A model generated the notes under the pieces. The model did no database searches. It had not been told where the DNA came from and saw nothing but the letters and a program-made list of their open reading frames with translations. Below are positions 12,234 to 25,300 of a stretch of 64,000 nt of DNA, one piece after another (position 1 is the stretch's first letter; each line of letters begins with the position of its first letter). The position numbers and the translations under genes are program-made. The DNA is from Poa pratensis (lineage: Eukaryota; Streptophyta; Magnoliopsida; Poales; Poaceae), in assembly GCA_947311845.1 (NCBI GenBank), contig CAMZMU010000041.1:110970193-111034192 (forward strand). The letters are read 5' to 3'.

Positions 12234-12359
12234 TCCACGTAAAAAAGCATTCTAATTTTAGACGTATACGTAATAGCAGAAATACACTAACCTAAATACA
12301 AAATTACACAAAACATATTACTAAGTACAAATATGCGGAAAGACGTAGTACATATAGAA

Positions 12360-13530
12360 AAATTTGAACATAAAAAGGTCGACGAACAGAAACTATTTTC
12401 GAACGGTTTAAAAAGTGAACAAAACTAGGTCTGTGAACATAAAGTATTATTGAAAAAGTGAAGAAAAACTATTTTTAAACGATTGAAAAAAGTGAACAGA
12501 AAAGGCTGGTGAATAAAACTATTTTTGAATAATTTTAAAAAGCGAACGGAAAAATGGTCTCTGAACATAAACTATTTTCGAACGGTTTTAAAAAGTGAAC
12601 AAAAATAGGTCTCTACACAAATGTATTTTTTTTAAAGTGAAGAAAAACTATTTTTGAACGATTGTAAAAAGTGAACAGAAAAGATCGGTGAATAAAACCA
12701 TTTGTGAACGTTTTTAAAAAGTGGAGAAAACTATTTTTGAACGATTTAAAAAAAGTGAACAAAAAAGTCGGTTAACAAAAACTACTTTTGAATAATTTTA
12801 AAAGTGAATAGAAAAAAATCAGTGGACGAAAATTATTTTTGAACAATTTGAAAAGTGAAAGAAAAAGATGTGTGAATTTTTTTATTTTTGAACGATTTTT
12901 GAATATGAACAAATTTTGAAATCGGATAATTTTCTAGTATGAACAAAATTTTAATTTGATGAATTTTCGAATATGTACAAATTTTAAATTTGAAAAAAAT
13001 TCAATATGAACAAATTTGAATTGAGACAATTTTGGAATATGAACAAATTTCGAATATGAACAAAAAAATCAATTTGAACAAATTTTGAATATGAAATTTT
13101 TTTCAATTTGAACAAATTTAGAATATGAACAAATTTTGAAATTGAATAATTTCAAAATATAAACAAAATTTTAATTTGAACAATTTTTGAATATGAACAA
13201 ATTTCGAATATGAACAAATTTTCAATTTGAACAAATTTTGAATATACGAACAAATTTCAAATTTGAATAATTTACGAATATGAACAATTTGAAAATCTGA
13301 AAAATATTTCTATTCCAAACATTTTAAAATTAGTAAATATTTTTCAAAATCATAAAAAGTGAAAAACGAGAAAAGAAATATAAAAGGGAAAATTAAAAGA
13401 ACGAAAATAAAAATAAAAAGAAAACAAAAACAGAAAAGAAAACGAAAAAAGGAAAAAGGAAAAAAATAAAACAGAAAAGAAAAAGGAAACCAAAAACAGA
13501 AAAAAGAACAAAGAAAAAGGAAGCAGCGTG
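12360..13530. repeat. AT-rich decayed tandem repeats and purine tract (hAT interior)
   Basis: From 12,360 to about 12,900 a unit of roughly 55-60 bp recurs (AAAAGTGAACARAAAA ... AACTATTTTTGAACGATTT). From about 12,900 to 13,300 a shorter unit of roughly 20-25 bp recurs (GAATATGAACAAATTTTGAA). From 13,330 to 13,530 the plus strand is almost pure A/G. No coding potential; the open frames here are low-complexity. Confidence 0.7.
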
Positions 13531-14074
13531 CCTACGTGCCTGAAATGGAAAATGCTTCCTGCCAAAAACTAGCGACGTGATTATTCGCGAGCTAGAATCA
13601 AAGCGACTCGGCGGACGTGTATCTCCTATTCTCCTTCGAGACCGTGTAAAGGGAAAGAGAAAGAACCTCTCGCGAACTAAAATGGGCCCGGCCCAGTGAA
13701 GAATCCTTCAGGCGACGCGAGCAGAACGCATCGCCTACGGGCGATGTATAGGATTCGCCGTACAAGCCTTCAGGGTGGCGGCTTAAGCGGGAGCAATAGC
13801 GAGATCGATCGTGCGACGTGAGAGCAGACGGGTGAGAAGGGCACGAGCTATGGCCTAGCGAGTCAGGTATATGGGCTATGTTTACTGGGCTTCGGTGCGC
13901 AATACTTGTTGGATTGCTGGCAGCCTTTGGGCAGTTGGGCTTAAGCACTGAGTACGTAATTCTCCACGGCCAGGGGGGACAAACCATTGGGGTGGGTTGG
14001 GGGAGGGGGGGGGGGTCTGACCCCTGCTAGCCCACCTCCCCCCCCCCCCCCGCGTCTCCGCCCCTAGTCTCCGG

Positions 14075-14497
14075 CTTTGTGCTGGAGTCTGACTCTAAGC
14101 GTCGCGTTTGGATTTGGATGGGTCAGCGTAGCTTTGTTCATGCTAGTTCAAAAATAAAGCGTCCTCATTGGTTCTGTCTTCGAGCCAAACCAAGCTTTAA
14201 CAGGCCAAATCAAGCCTTTAAATGTCGGCTAGCCTCCCAGCCGTATCGAGGAAGTACGCCTCTCCTCGAGTCGATGCCGACTCCACCTTGGTCTTTGAGT
14301 TTGAGCCGGCTCACACTCCTGGCCTTCACTAGACAGTGCATGCTGGTACTGATGACTTCCATCTTCTGATCTTCATGTTTTGCTTGCTTCACCGTGTGTC
14401 TGGATGTTGCTTCATGTCTGGTTTCTCCTGTTTTTGGTTTCAACTTAAATGTGTCCACTCGGGTGCCAAAAAATTCAATATAAACTTGTTGACTACT
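14075..14497. other. Region right of the hAT element, no gene seen
   Basis: This is the original continuation of 4817, separated by the hAT insertion. Mixed composition, several short open frames, no recognised domain. Confidence 0.35.
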
Positions 14498-14770
14498 GAG
14501 GGCATGGAAGTAGACAATGTGCAACACTAACACGATGGCACGGAGGTAGATAACGCGTAAGACAACGAGGAAGAGGTTCAGAACCAGAAGGACTTGGAGT
14601 TACTGAAGCGGTTCCTACTAGGCGATGCCAATTGGCCGGACGATCCATCTCCAAGCTACCAGGATGAATAATGGTACATGCGTTATAGCGATGATAAAAC
14701 TGGTGGTTCAACTAATGATCTCACTGATGACGAGTGGCTTCTGAAATTTGAAACAGCTCTGTACTCGTGA
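14498..14770 (+). pseudogene. Decayed acidic ORF remnant of unknown family
   Basis: One frame of 91 codons ending in TGA at 14768 has amino-acid-like character throughout: acidic, with DNEEEVQNQKD and DDEWLLKFETALYS. It is broken by three internal stops. No homologue was recognised. It may be the 3' end of a gene or transposon ORF; the AT-rich DNA that followed it has been split off by the Angela-type LTR at 14797. Confidence 0.35.
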
Positions 14771-14796
14771 TGTAAACCTTGCCTTTTGTAACAACC

Positions 14797-16571
14797 TGAA
14801 GGGGTTCGTAGCAGAAAACAATAATTTTTCTAACTATCGCAACACCAAAATAATAGCCAAGGATCTATCTATCTAGTAATGCGGTAACGGAGGAGATATC
14901 GGTAACATACCCTTGTAGACCGATAGCGGGGATTACGCTCCCGCAACAAGCGTTGTCGATGAAGACGACATAGCCGACCTCGAGGTCGCGAAGAACTTGG
15001 CGCGACGAAGAAGAAGCCGGAGGTGGTGCGACGATGACTCCCTGACACCACGACTGTGGTGCCTCCGAATACTCGCACACGTGCGGAGCTTGACGATGAC
15101 TTCCGGGCTCTCCGATCCAGCTGAGATAGCGGAAGTAGAACTTTTGGGTGGAATCCCGCAACACGACGGCGTACTGCGGTATAGATTTCTCACGCGCGCA
15201 GTCCTTACAAGGGGACCACGCACAACGGGAGGTGGAGAGAGGGTGGAAGTGGGCGGAGGGGCATCCTCGGACAATAGGAATAAATCCTGAATTTATTGTG
15301 TATTTTCCAATTAATATGCCCCACTATTTATTAGGGGAGAGGGGGCGTCCCTCTTCCTTGCTAACCCATGTGGGACTAAAGGAGGAGGGGGGAGGTGGTG
15401 CGGCTGGCTATGGGCCCCATGTGGCCCAGCCGCACCACCCTCCAAGAGGGTTCGGCCCCCTAGTGGGCTTTCCCTCCAGGGTTTTGGCGCATTAGGTGGG
15501 CTGTCCCATTTTTCCTCTTTTAATTAATATTTAAATATATATAATTCATAATTAAATATATTTGCATATTATTTAATCTCCCGTGACTCCGCAACAAATT
15601 CCGGACCACTCCGAACTTCCTTCGGTCTTCCCTAGAACCCTTCCGATTCCACCGGAACCTTTTCGGTTCATTCTCTCTCTCTATTTCTATTATTCCGAAA
15701 ATTCCAAAACAATCTCTAAGCGTCGTCAAGACCTTAAGTGTCTTACCCTACGGTTCGGGAAATACTCCAGACATGGTCGAGACCCCTCGCTCGCCAATGA
15801 CCGTCAGGGAGACCTGGATGGCTATGACGGTCCCTGTGCATTCCAGAATAATCGTCGTTGAACCGTTAACATAATATTTATTCCTTTTGTCCCGTCGATA
15901 CTACCCTCGTCAGAGATACGATCGTCAACATCCTATGTTGTGTTTTATCTCGTTACCGACAAGGGCTACTTAACTCGTTCCGTGATATTACATCTCCAAT
16001 GACCTAGTCATACGCTGCGCAGCTTTATAGATGTAATCTCACCGAGTGGGCCCAGAGTATCTTTCCATCACACGGATGAACAAATTCCTCTCTTGATCAC
16101 TCGCCTCAACTACTTTCTTAGGATACCCGAAAGTGTCACCTTTATTGTCACGCTAGATAAGACATGACGTTTGATGCGATCAAAGTATATTCCAGAAGCA
16201 GTGATTTGATATGATCTCACGGTCTGAGGAATAAGCTATCACATTACTCTCCTATTGCAATAATGAACTTTTGTGATATGATCCTCTTGCAATACTTTGG
16301 TGGGTACGTCCATCATTTTATTCCACTAATAAAATGACTTCATCATCAACTGTTATGAATCTGTCTGATCAGGAAATCTCGATCATCCGCTGACTGATGA
16401 ACTAGTTTTATATAGAGGTTTACTAGGGATCCTGGTTTGTTTACATACCATACGTATATTAACAATTCCGATTAATACAATTATAGCAAGGTATAAAACT
16501 TATTTATAAACTTAATGAGATAATGCGATAAATACTTAATATTTATTTGCCTCTAGGGCATATCTCCTTCA
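14797..16571 (-). mobile_element. Angela/BARE-type Copia solo LTR, minus strand
   Basis: Read on the minus strand the 1,775-bp sequence starts TGAAGGAGATATGCCCTAGA and ends CGAACCCCTTCA, so its ends carry TGAAGG/CCTTCA. The words ATGCCCTAGAGGCAA at the start are characteristic of Angela/BARE1 Copia LTRs. A perfect 5-bp duplication CAACC flanks it (14792-14796 and 16572-16576). There is no internal domain, so it is a solo LTR. The flanks join cleanly when it is removed. Confidence 0.85.
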
Positions 16572-16576
16572 CAACC

Positions 16577-17387
16577 CTATGTACTCGCAAATGAACTTCC
16601 GAACCTTAATTTCTGAAGTTGTGATCCTAAACTTTAAAATTGTGCTTCTAAATTTCTTATATGTGATGTATGAATTCTTGTGATGTATGTTTTGGATTGA
16701 TTTTGATATGTGATGTTTGCATGCTTTTGATATGTCATAATATATCTTTTGCTTACATGACTCTTTTTTCAGCGTGCTTCTTAATTACTTGGCAAATCCA
16801 TATTGTTGCATGCTTATTATTTTCTTTACTCTTTGTTTTTTCATATTATTTATCTATTTACATCGAGTTGTATCATGTATATTAATCAGGATACTGTTTG
16901 TCATAACAAGTTATTGAAACATGCCGGGCGGCATGATGGGCCTCACCGGGGCCTTCAATAAAAGTAGCGGCCTATACGGCTCTACTTGTGATGCCCGACA
17001 CAGGCAAAAAGAAGGCTGAAGAGAAGAAAGTTCTAGAATCATCCACACATGTAGGCGGGGGAGAACCCCATGAGAAGTAGTGGGGCATGTAGGTCGGGGT
17101 AACGGACATGGTTGTAGTTCTATACCCCATCTTGGTCCCATCCCTACCGTTTTGTTTGAGGCGTAGGAGGAGGTGGAGTCAGATGACTAGCAACGAGAGA
17201 CTTTATTTGTTTTTTGCGGGGAAAAAACAAATAAAGGAGTTTATGCTTAATTGAACAATACTTCCATAGGGTGTTTTGTTGTTACATATAGAAATGCACG
17301 ACATCTTACTCACACATGATATTTTTGACATTGAAATATTTAGTCCCAATTTGTGCTCATCGTATAAGCATGAAGCCAAAATTGAGT
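16577..17387. other. AT-rich then mixed sequence, no gene seen
   Basis: The first 330 bp is T-rich and resembles a 3' UTR or intron continuing from the decayed ORF at 14498-14770. From 16,915 to 17,230 the sequence is mixed, with no supported frame. Confidence 0.35.
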
Positions 17388-17390
17388 TAA

Positions 17391-17782
17391 GAGCCTATTT
17401 GTTTAGGCTTTTCCCAGCTTTCCAATAGAATAAGCCAACTAAAATAACCAAAGAGGCTAGCTTTGATTATGGCCTTGCCAAAGCCACCCTCACTACCGAG
17501 GAAAATCAGCTTCCCGCAGTTTTTTTCTTAATCCCTGAAGCGGTATACGACTTTGCCCATTTTGTTTGTAGAAATTACGGGTAGACGCCACCAAGGGGCC
17601 TGAGCAAAACACTACACTTATTTAATACAATATCAGAAAAATACACATTCTCATGACTCTGAAGGTATTTCAGACAATTCACAAGTTTACAACGAGACAG
17701 GCAGCCAAGTTGCCAAAGAGTATAACACAGAAACAACATCTTTCACTGCACAACAACACAACCACCCCAAACAAATAGGCCC
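17391..17782. mobile_element. Tourist-like (PIF/Harbinger) MITE, 392 bp
   Basis: The left end reads GAGCCTATTTGTTTAGGC and the right end, inverted, GGGCCTATTTGTTTGGGG. These inverted repeats are flanked by the 3-bp duplication TAA (17388-17390 and 17783-17785). This matches Tourist MITEs in end sequence, duplication size and length. Confidence 0.8.
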
Positions 17783-17850
17783 TAAGAGTGCCATGTGGTT
17801 GTTCATACAATAAAATCGGATTTGTTTTTATGGAAATCAAGAATACCTTT

Positions 17851-19971
17851 TGAAAGTGCATGCGCCCTCATGTGTGGTTTTGTTAATTAATGACAATTTC
17901 TATGGACTAATGTTTGCATTGAGATATCTTTATAGATCTTGTCCATAAAGAAGATTGGAGTTCATGCGTTGGACTCTAGAAGATTATATGATGACCAAGG
18001 TTCTATCCAATGGGTTTATATGAAGAATGGTCATCTAGAGTTTAGCTTATTGCAAGCATGGATTGGAAAAGAAGATTGAGTGAACATTCATGTTTATCTC
18101 CAACCGTCATCTATATCAAGAGAAGAAGATGAAGTGGAAGTGGATACATGAAAACGGAGCTAAGCAAGGCTCTCCCATAATGGAGTATGGGGAAGTATTC
18201 GGACAAGTCTTCATCAAGCATGTGCTAGCAAGCACAATCATGAAAGGTGTTCCAACTTGAGAGAGTCAAGATCGTCACCATCTAGCTCAAGTGGAATGTT
18301 CAAGGCAAAGGTGTGATCTTGATAGGGTTTCTATTTTACCGGTCTCATGGTGTTAGTAGGAGACCGGGTTATAGGATAGACGGCGTACTATAAAGAGGGG
18401 CTCTCAAGTGAGTAACTTGATCGCATCTTTGTGGAGAGCTCAAACCTTTGCATACTTGACATATCATCTTTCTTGGTTCTTATTTGGCTTTTATCCATGT
18501 GAGAATTTAGAGCTTGTGTTCATCTCCATACTAAACTCTAGTTCACCGAAAACGGATTTCGTATGGAAAACTTGTTGCGTTTTCGGTTTTGGAGGTTTTG
18601 CCGGTTCATCTTTTTATAGAGAGGTTTTACCTTTCTACATTTGGATTCCTCCTCACATGATGTACTATGATGTTTCTCTGCATAATCTTGAAGAGCTCTT
18701 CGTTGCGATTCCAACGAGCCCAAGATCATCAAAATCGGAGTCCGGATGAAAAAGATAATGCAGTTTTCATTTTGCTGTTTTGTCAGTTTTCAGCAGACCG
18801 GATATTCTGGGTCAAATTCAGACCGGAATATCCGGCCCCCAGGAAAATTGGCGAAACTCGTTTTTGCGTCGCATTGTGTGACTCTCTGTAGTTCCCCGGA
18901 TATTTGGGCCGGTTATTTTGCCAGGGGGGCTAGATATTCCGGTAGGCCAGATATTCCGCACCGGAATATCCGGCCTCAAGTCTGTAACGGCTAGTTTTTA
19001 GGGAGGGGTATTATAAATACCCCTCCTCTTCTTCTTCCTTGGTGCTGCACGTTTTCCCCTCTCTCTCCTCCATTGTTGACCTTGGAAAAGCTTGCCCCCT
19101 CTCAATTCCTCCCATGATTCTTGCATATCTTTGAGAGAAAAGTGAGAGGAGATCTAGATCTACAATTCTACCAATCCATCTCTCCTCTAAGTGAGGGGAA
19201 CCTAGTAGATCTTGATCTTGGAGTTCTTGGTGTTTCTACTCCTTTGTTCTTCCTCTCTTCTCCCCCATAAGCATTAGTTGCTTTTGGTGGGATTTGGGAG
19301 TGAAGAATTTGAGCACTTGTGCTCTTGCCATTGCATTGTGCATTGGTTTGTGCTCTCCACGAGGATTCGTGGAAGTTGAAAATTTGTGAGCTTGTTACTC
19401 TTGCGTCTTTGGACCCTAGACGCCTTTGTGGTGGTTGAGACCTTTGTGGTCACTTGTAGCCGTTCGGGAGCCCCCAATCCAGTTGTGGGTTGTGCCTCAG
19501 ATTGTTGTTGTAAAGGCTCCAGATTCCGCCTTGAAGAATTCCGATAGTGGAAGGTGAACCAATCATTTGTGGTGCGGTTCATCGAAGAATAGGGTGAGCC
19601 TTTGTGGCGTTGAGATCGATCTTTGTGGTGCCTCACACCTCTCCAACGAGACGTACTCTCCTAAAAAGGAGGAACTCGGGAATACATCTTCGTCTCCGCG
19701 TGCCTCGGTTATTTCTATACCCGAGCCTTTTACTTATGCAATTTACATTGTGATAGCCTTCGTGCTTGAAGTATTCTATATTGCTATCACTTTGTTGTTT
19801 GTCTTGCTTAGCATAAGTTGTTGGTGCACATAGATGATCCTAGTATATTTAGGTAGTTGGCTTGTTAATTTAAACACCTAGTTTTATTCCGCAATTATCA
19901 AGCCTAAACCGGAAAAGTTTAAATCGCCTATTCACCCCCCCCCCCCTCTAGGCGACATCCTTGTCCTTTCA
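17851..19971 (+). repeat. 5' LTR of the Sirevirus element (2,121 bp)
   Basis: TATA region ATTATAAATACCCCTCC near 19,010 lies inside an inverted GAGGGGTA/TACCCCTC pair. About 30-210 bp upstream are several CCGGAATATCCGG-type palindromes (18,797-18,975). It retains a 146-bp segment (18711-18856) that the 3' LTR has lost. Confidence 0.85.
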
Positions 19972-19973
19972 AT

Positions 19974-19984
19974 TGGTATCAGAG
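19974..19984 (+). other. Primer binding site of the Sirevirus element
   Basis: TGGTATCAGAG, two bases after the 5' LTR, complements the 3' end of plant initiator methionine tRNA, the primer used by most plant Copia elements. Confidence 0.85.
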
Positions 19985-20024
19985 TCTCGGCTCTCTTTTT
20001 GGGCTTTACCGCCTAGAGAGTAAA

Positions 20025-22310
20025 GATGTCTCTTATATAATTAGTGCATGATCCCACTTTCATATTCGATGGCACAAATTATGATGTTTGGAAAATTTGC
20101 ATCCTTAATCTTTTTAGGGCCATATGTCCAAATTATATTAAGAGGATTGTAGATGTGGGTTTTTCTCCTCCAAAGATTCCCAAAAATTATCTTTAGAGGA
20201 TGAGGAAAACTCTCATCTCGATACTCTAGTTTTTAATGGTCTTACATGTGTTTTGAGCGATGTGGTTCTTAAATCAATCATGCCTTTTCGGAACGCTCAT
20301 GTGCTATGGACCAAGCTTCAAGATAAATATGAAGTGTCCAATATTATTGAGGATGATTGTTCTCCCTCCACCTCCGGCCGTGACGAGTTCACAACTTCTT
20401 CCACTTCACGAACATGTGATTTGTCACAAGGTAATGATATGGTGAGTGGTGATAGAAATTGCTTTGTTGATGGTGAATATTCTATTGACTATACTTCATC
20501 TCTATCTCATTACAATGATCTATCTTTGGACTTAAACACTTCTAGCACTCCAAATGTTTTACATGCTAGTGTTGCTAGTCCTTGCATATCATGTAATAGT
20601 TGCTCAACTAAATCTCATGATGATATGCTTCCTATGTCTTGTTGCCATGAAAATAATTCTTCCATATCCTCTAGTATTTGTGTGGCTAACAATGTAGAGG
20701 AATCCCAACATTTGTTGGAACAAGACATGGGCCTCAATGGTGCTTCAAGTAATTATTCATCATCAACGTCCATTACCCACTTTTGCCTTATGGCTAGAGA
20801 TTCAAAGGTATCTCCACCTTTGGAACCCTCTACATCTTGTGATGATGTGGATGAGGATTCTTATGGAGAACATATGGATGTTGAATCCTTAACAAAGAAG
20901 GGTGAGGTGGTATTTGGTGCTCTCCCCAAAGGTAGCAAAGTTATCCCTCCTCTATGTGAAATCATTGCTTATGCCATTAAGAGTAGGGAAATCATTGAGG
21001 GCTTGGAAACTCAATTTGATGAGAAATATAAAATTGAGAGAGAGGTTGCTATGGAAAAAGCATCCTTAGAGAATGCTCTTGAGGAAGAGCAAGAGCTTAG
21101 GGCTTCTCTTGAAGAGAGACTTGAGTCCCTTGATGAGTCTAATGATCTTATTATTGCTAAAATCATTAAGGAAAGAGATCATGCCCCTGCAAAATATAAA
21201 GTGCTTAAAAAGGAAAAAGTTGAATTTGGTGTTGGCAATGCAAGACTAATTGAGGACATAGAGAGACTTGACAAAGCTCGCAAGGCTTTAGAAAGTGAAC
21301 ACTCTCTCCTTATCAAGTCTCATGATCAACTTCAAACTCAATTATATAAGAATGATGAGCTTTCCAAGTTGTCTTCTTCCATTTTCTAATATTGATGATG
21401 CTTGTGCTACTAACTCCACTTCTTGTGAAGCATCTATTTTGAAGGAGAATGTTGAGCTAAGGTCTCAACTTGAATTGCTAACTAGCAAGTATAGGAAATT
21501 GGAAAAAAGTCATGAAAAGCTTTCTAGCTCTAATGATGATCTTCTAGCATCCTATGCTAAGCTAAAGTTAGCTCATGAGTCTATTATGTTAAAGGTAATA
21601 TCTTGTGAGCCTCATGTGAACAATGGCACAACTTCCTCTAGTGTTTGTGTTGATACTAACCATGTAGAGGAATTAAAAGAGCTCAAGGCCCAAGTCACTT
21701 CTTTGAAGAAAGACTTGGAAAAGCGTCATGTTGGGAGGTCCACACTTGACAATGTGTTGAGTGTTCAAAGACGCCCCAATGACAAGAGTGGACTTGGATT
21801 CAACTCCAACAACAAGAACAAGTCCAAGCCTATCAAGAAGAACAAGGGCCAAGAACAAGTCAAGATTCGGCCAAGATTGTTTGCTTCAAGTGCAAAGTTG
21901 AAGGGCACCATGTTAGATCTTGCCCTTTGAAGAAGAACCTCTTAGTGAGAAGCAACAAGGGAAGCGGCCTCAAGTTCAAACTCAAGTTCCTCAAGTTGAA
22001 ACGACCCTTCCCAAGAAGAATCAAGCTACCTCCTCAAGTGAGATTCCAACTAAGAAAAAGGAGGAAGCAATGTTGCTACATATGCCGTGAGAAGGGCCAC
22101 TTTGCTTCTTCATGCACTAATGGTACCTTATCCAACCCCATTATAATTGATGATGTTTATTCTCTTCGGAAGGATAAGGTTGGCAATGTGTTTGCCAAAT
22201 ATGTTGGTACTCAAAGTGGTGTCAAGAAAAGCACCATTTGGGTTGCCAAGCCTATTGTGACTAACCTCTTAGGACCCAACTTGGTTGGGGACCAACAAGC
22301 TAAAACTTGA
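20025..22310 (+). pseudogene. Sirevirus gag, broken
   Basis: An ATG at 20025 lies 54 bp after the 5' LTR. The frame carries a Copia gag N-terminus (a DGTNYDVWK-type motif) but has TAA at codon 5, and it shifts again near 20,195. The largest open part, 20253-21389, contains AHVLWTKLQDKYE of the UBN2/retrotran gag fold, a Ser/Asn-rich linker, and a long Glu/Lys coiled coil from about 20,990. The frame shifts again near 21,380, continues as coiled coil, then shifts to a basic region holding two CX2CX4HX4C zinc knuckles (21882-21923 and 22074-22115). Coiled-coil-rich gag proteins are typical of Sireviruses. At least one stop and three frame changes show it is not functional as written. Confidence 0.8.
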
Positions 22311-25300
22311 TCAATAGGTGTTGTTGGAGGGCATTGGAGACTTGGCTACATCATGAAGAATTAAGGGATCTTCATCAATTATATTATCTCAAGCCAAGTC
22401 ATTTGGATTATATGTTCTATCTCATATCCAATGTTCCTCCTTGCGGTAACTTTTTATATCATATATACATTGAAAGTTGCTTGCACCCTTGCATGTGTTA
22501 GGTTTTGTACCTTGCTAGTGTTTGTATGTGTTGTGCTCTCTACTTACTTATCTTGAGTAATCAAGTATGTGTATGTTGGTTTGCACACCATTTACTTGTG
22601 TTGAGCCTTATTGCTTTTATTTGATATCTTATCTTGTTGGCTCTCTTTTTGAGAGATTAATGGACTATCCCATTTTGGGGGAGTGATATGCTTCGTGCAC
22701 TTCACAATCCTAAAAATGTGTATACATGAGGAATACCACTTAGTGTTGATATTCAATATTATCTACTCTCTATGTGGTATGTCATTTCATGAGAAATTCA
22801 AATTCTATAATGTCCATTAATTATCTCTAGTTGGTTTTGTTTGCCTCTTGTTAAGAAAATTGGATTATCACATTATGGGGGAGTAATAAGCTATGTGCAT
22901 ATTACAAGCCTAGAAAATGTGAACATGTGAGGTATTGCCACCTAGAATTGATTTTCATTAATCTTATTCCTATGTGGCATGTTGCTCAAACAAGTTCCAT
23001 ATTTGCTAAAATGATTTTGTTTAATCACTCTTTTGGATCTTGTTTGTGATGGACGTTCTTGGTACGGCTTTCCCCAAATATGTTCGCATATATCTTTTGG
23101 GAAACCGATTGCTTCAAGCTACTCTTTGTAGTTGCTTTGCATGATCGCGTGAATATTGAAGCTATCAAGAATATCTATCTATCTAAGCATGGCCTTTATT
23201 TCTTATCTTTTGCCATATGCTTATTTGTTGTAAAATTGGTCTTGAATATCATTCCTTATACCACCGAGAAATATCTCTATATACTCCTTGTCCATGACAA
23301 GTGATACTCATAATTGTGGTGGAATTTGAGACCATCTTCACTTTGGCTCTTGCTTTGAATTGCCTTATTTTATTGCCAAGGATTTGTTTGATCTAACTCC
23401 TCTTGTCTTCCTTGTATCTTTTGGATCTTTGTTGCTCTACTCAAAATTTGTTTTATGCTTCTTTTAGGAAAAGCAATGATCCCAATCTTGTGCATTTACA
23501 TTCAAAGTCATACTTCTTGATAATGCACTATTCTTGGGGAAGCTATCCTACATTGAGTAGAACATCATTCTTTAAATTGGTTTTGCATCTTATTGCTTTC
23601 TTGAACATGACTAGTGTTTGAATAATATATATGGAGAGTGATGATCCCATTTGTGTGCATTTTGTATTCAAATGCAAGATCATAAATAATGCACAAATCT
23701 TGGGGGAGCAATCCTATATGCTTTTGAACATTAGTTGTCTTCAATTGGTATTTGATCCCGATGACGTGTCTCTTTGGAAGACAAACATTTTCGTCTTGGT
23801 ACTTTGTGCCATCATGAAAGTGTAGAGGGTTTGGTTTATTCCTTGATGGTATTTTTCATCAATTGGTATCTTACTTTCATTTGGTATCTTTTCAAAGTGG
23901 TATCTTCAATCATGTGTTGATTTGGGTTTTGATATAATTTGGACAATTCTTTTTCTTGTCACACTTGTGTGCTTTCTTGTTTAATTGGTGTTTTGTCCAA
24001 ATTGTATCTTTTGGTTCTTGAAAGTCTTGTGCATGCATATTTACTATATGTATATCTTATGGCATGCTTACTTTCGTTGATCCAATATATAGGATAAACT
24101 CCATCAAATCCTAAATGGCTAAGATGTGCATGAAATTCAATTTCATATCAATATGCACATATTTATGTGGAGTTTGTCCTATGTATTGTAGTTGCTCTAA
24201 CTACTTTGGACCCAATGAGTTTGGGTACCATTTGTACTTGAATTTGTTTTAGGTACATTGGAGTGCATTGGAAGCTTGTCTCATTTACAAGGAAGGTGTT
24301 ATCACCATGTGCTTATTGGAGCCAAGCTCGGATGATCGTGAACTCTTATCTTCTACATCACCAATGCTATCTCGGTAACAAGTATCTACCTCATGCATAC
24401 TTTACTAGCTTTCAACCTTGTGTAGGTTGTATCTTGGCATGAATCCCTTTAGTCGCAATTGATATGTTCTTGCAAAGCCTTTATTAAAACATCTTTATTG
24501 CAAATGTGAGCAAGCCGGGATGATTACATATCAAGGGGAATATACATAATCATTTTTTGATTCACCAATCCCAAATATGTTAATCTAGCATTTCTTCTCA
24601 AAGTCTCTCATATGCAATATTGATGAATTTGCAAATTCATTTGCCCTTTGTGATACTTGTTATCTTTCTCGGAGCATCCCAACTACTTTTTTCCCTTGTG
24701 GATATTTTTGATGCTATGATGAGATTGTGTTGGAAGTTCATCTATATCCTTCTAAGATAAAATTGAGCTTTGTGCTATGCTTTTAAGCAATGATCTTATT
24801 GGTATATATATGACTTCCACTTGGATATCATGTTCTTCACCGTAGTATCTATTTTGTGTGTGCATGTTTCTTTGTGGACTTATATCTTCATGATTGATGT
24901 CTACTTAGAAACTTATACACATGAGAGTAGTTACATCTTTATTTGGTATTCCATTTTGTTAGTGACCACCTTTTTTTGCTTTTGATTCTTTGGTGGTTCC
25001 TAAAAGGCACAAGCTTTGGTTTTCATTTGATATCCCTTTTTGCATCTTTATAAGCTTGTGGACCTAGTTGCTTTGCTTCAATTTCCATCTATTCTTTCTT
25101 GCACTTGTTTGTGTTCAAAGATTGTCTAGGAGGGAATGAGGATTCCATGTTGTGCACACCATATTGAAATTCAAATCCTACATTGTGCACGTACCTTGGG
25201 GAGCTCCCTCTTGATTTTTCTTGAACATTTGGTTGATCTTATCATAAAATCTTCTTGTATCCAATTGGTTTTTCAAAGCCTTTGATTACTTACCTCTTTT

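Larger units (their letters stand above)
4826..14066. mobile_element. hAT-like element, 9.2 kb, non-autonomous, with nested insertions
   Basis: The ends are inverted: the left starts CAGGGGCGGAG (4826-4836) and the right ends CTCCGCCCCTA (14056-14066), so both read YAGGGGCGGAG inward. A perfect 8-bp direct repeat GTCTCCGG abuts them (4818-4825 and 14067-14074). Eight-base duplications and terminal YAGGG are diagnostic of hAT elements. No hAT transposase or BED finger was recognised inside. The interior holds a GC-rich gene-like patch, AT-rich repeats, a gypsy solo LTR (5742-7308) and a Helitron (9745-12233). Without those two the element would be about 5.2 kb. Subterminal sequence is G/C-run rich at both ends. 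It interrupts the older LTR-element region at 4321-4817. The alternative is chance similarity of ends, which the 8-bp duplication makes unlikely. Confidence 0.72.

Noticed and set aside
13980..14055. G12 and C14 runs as an assembly artefact
   Set aside because: Their position just inside the hAT-like right end fits G-run subterminal sequence; length may still be uncertain.
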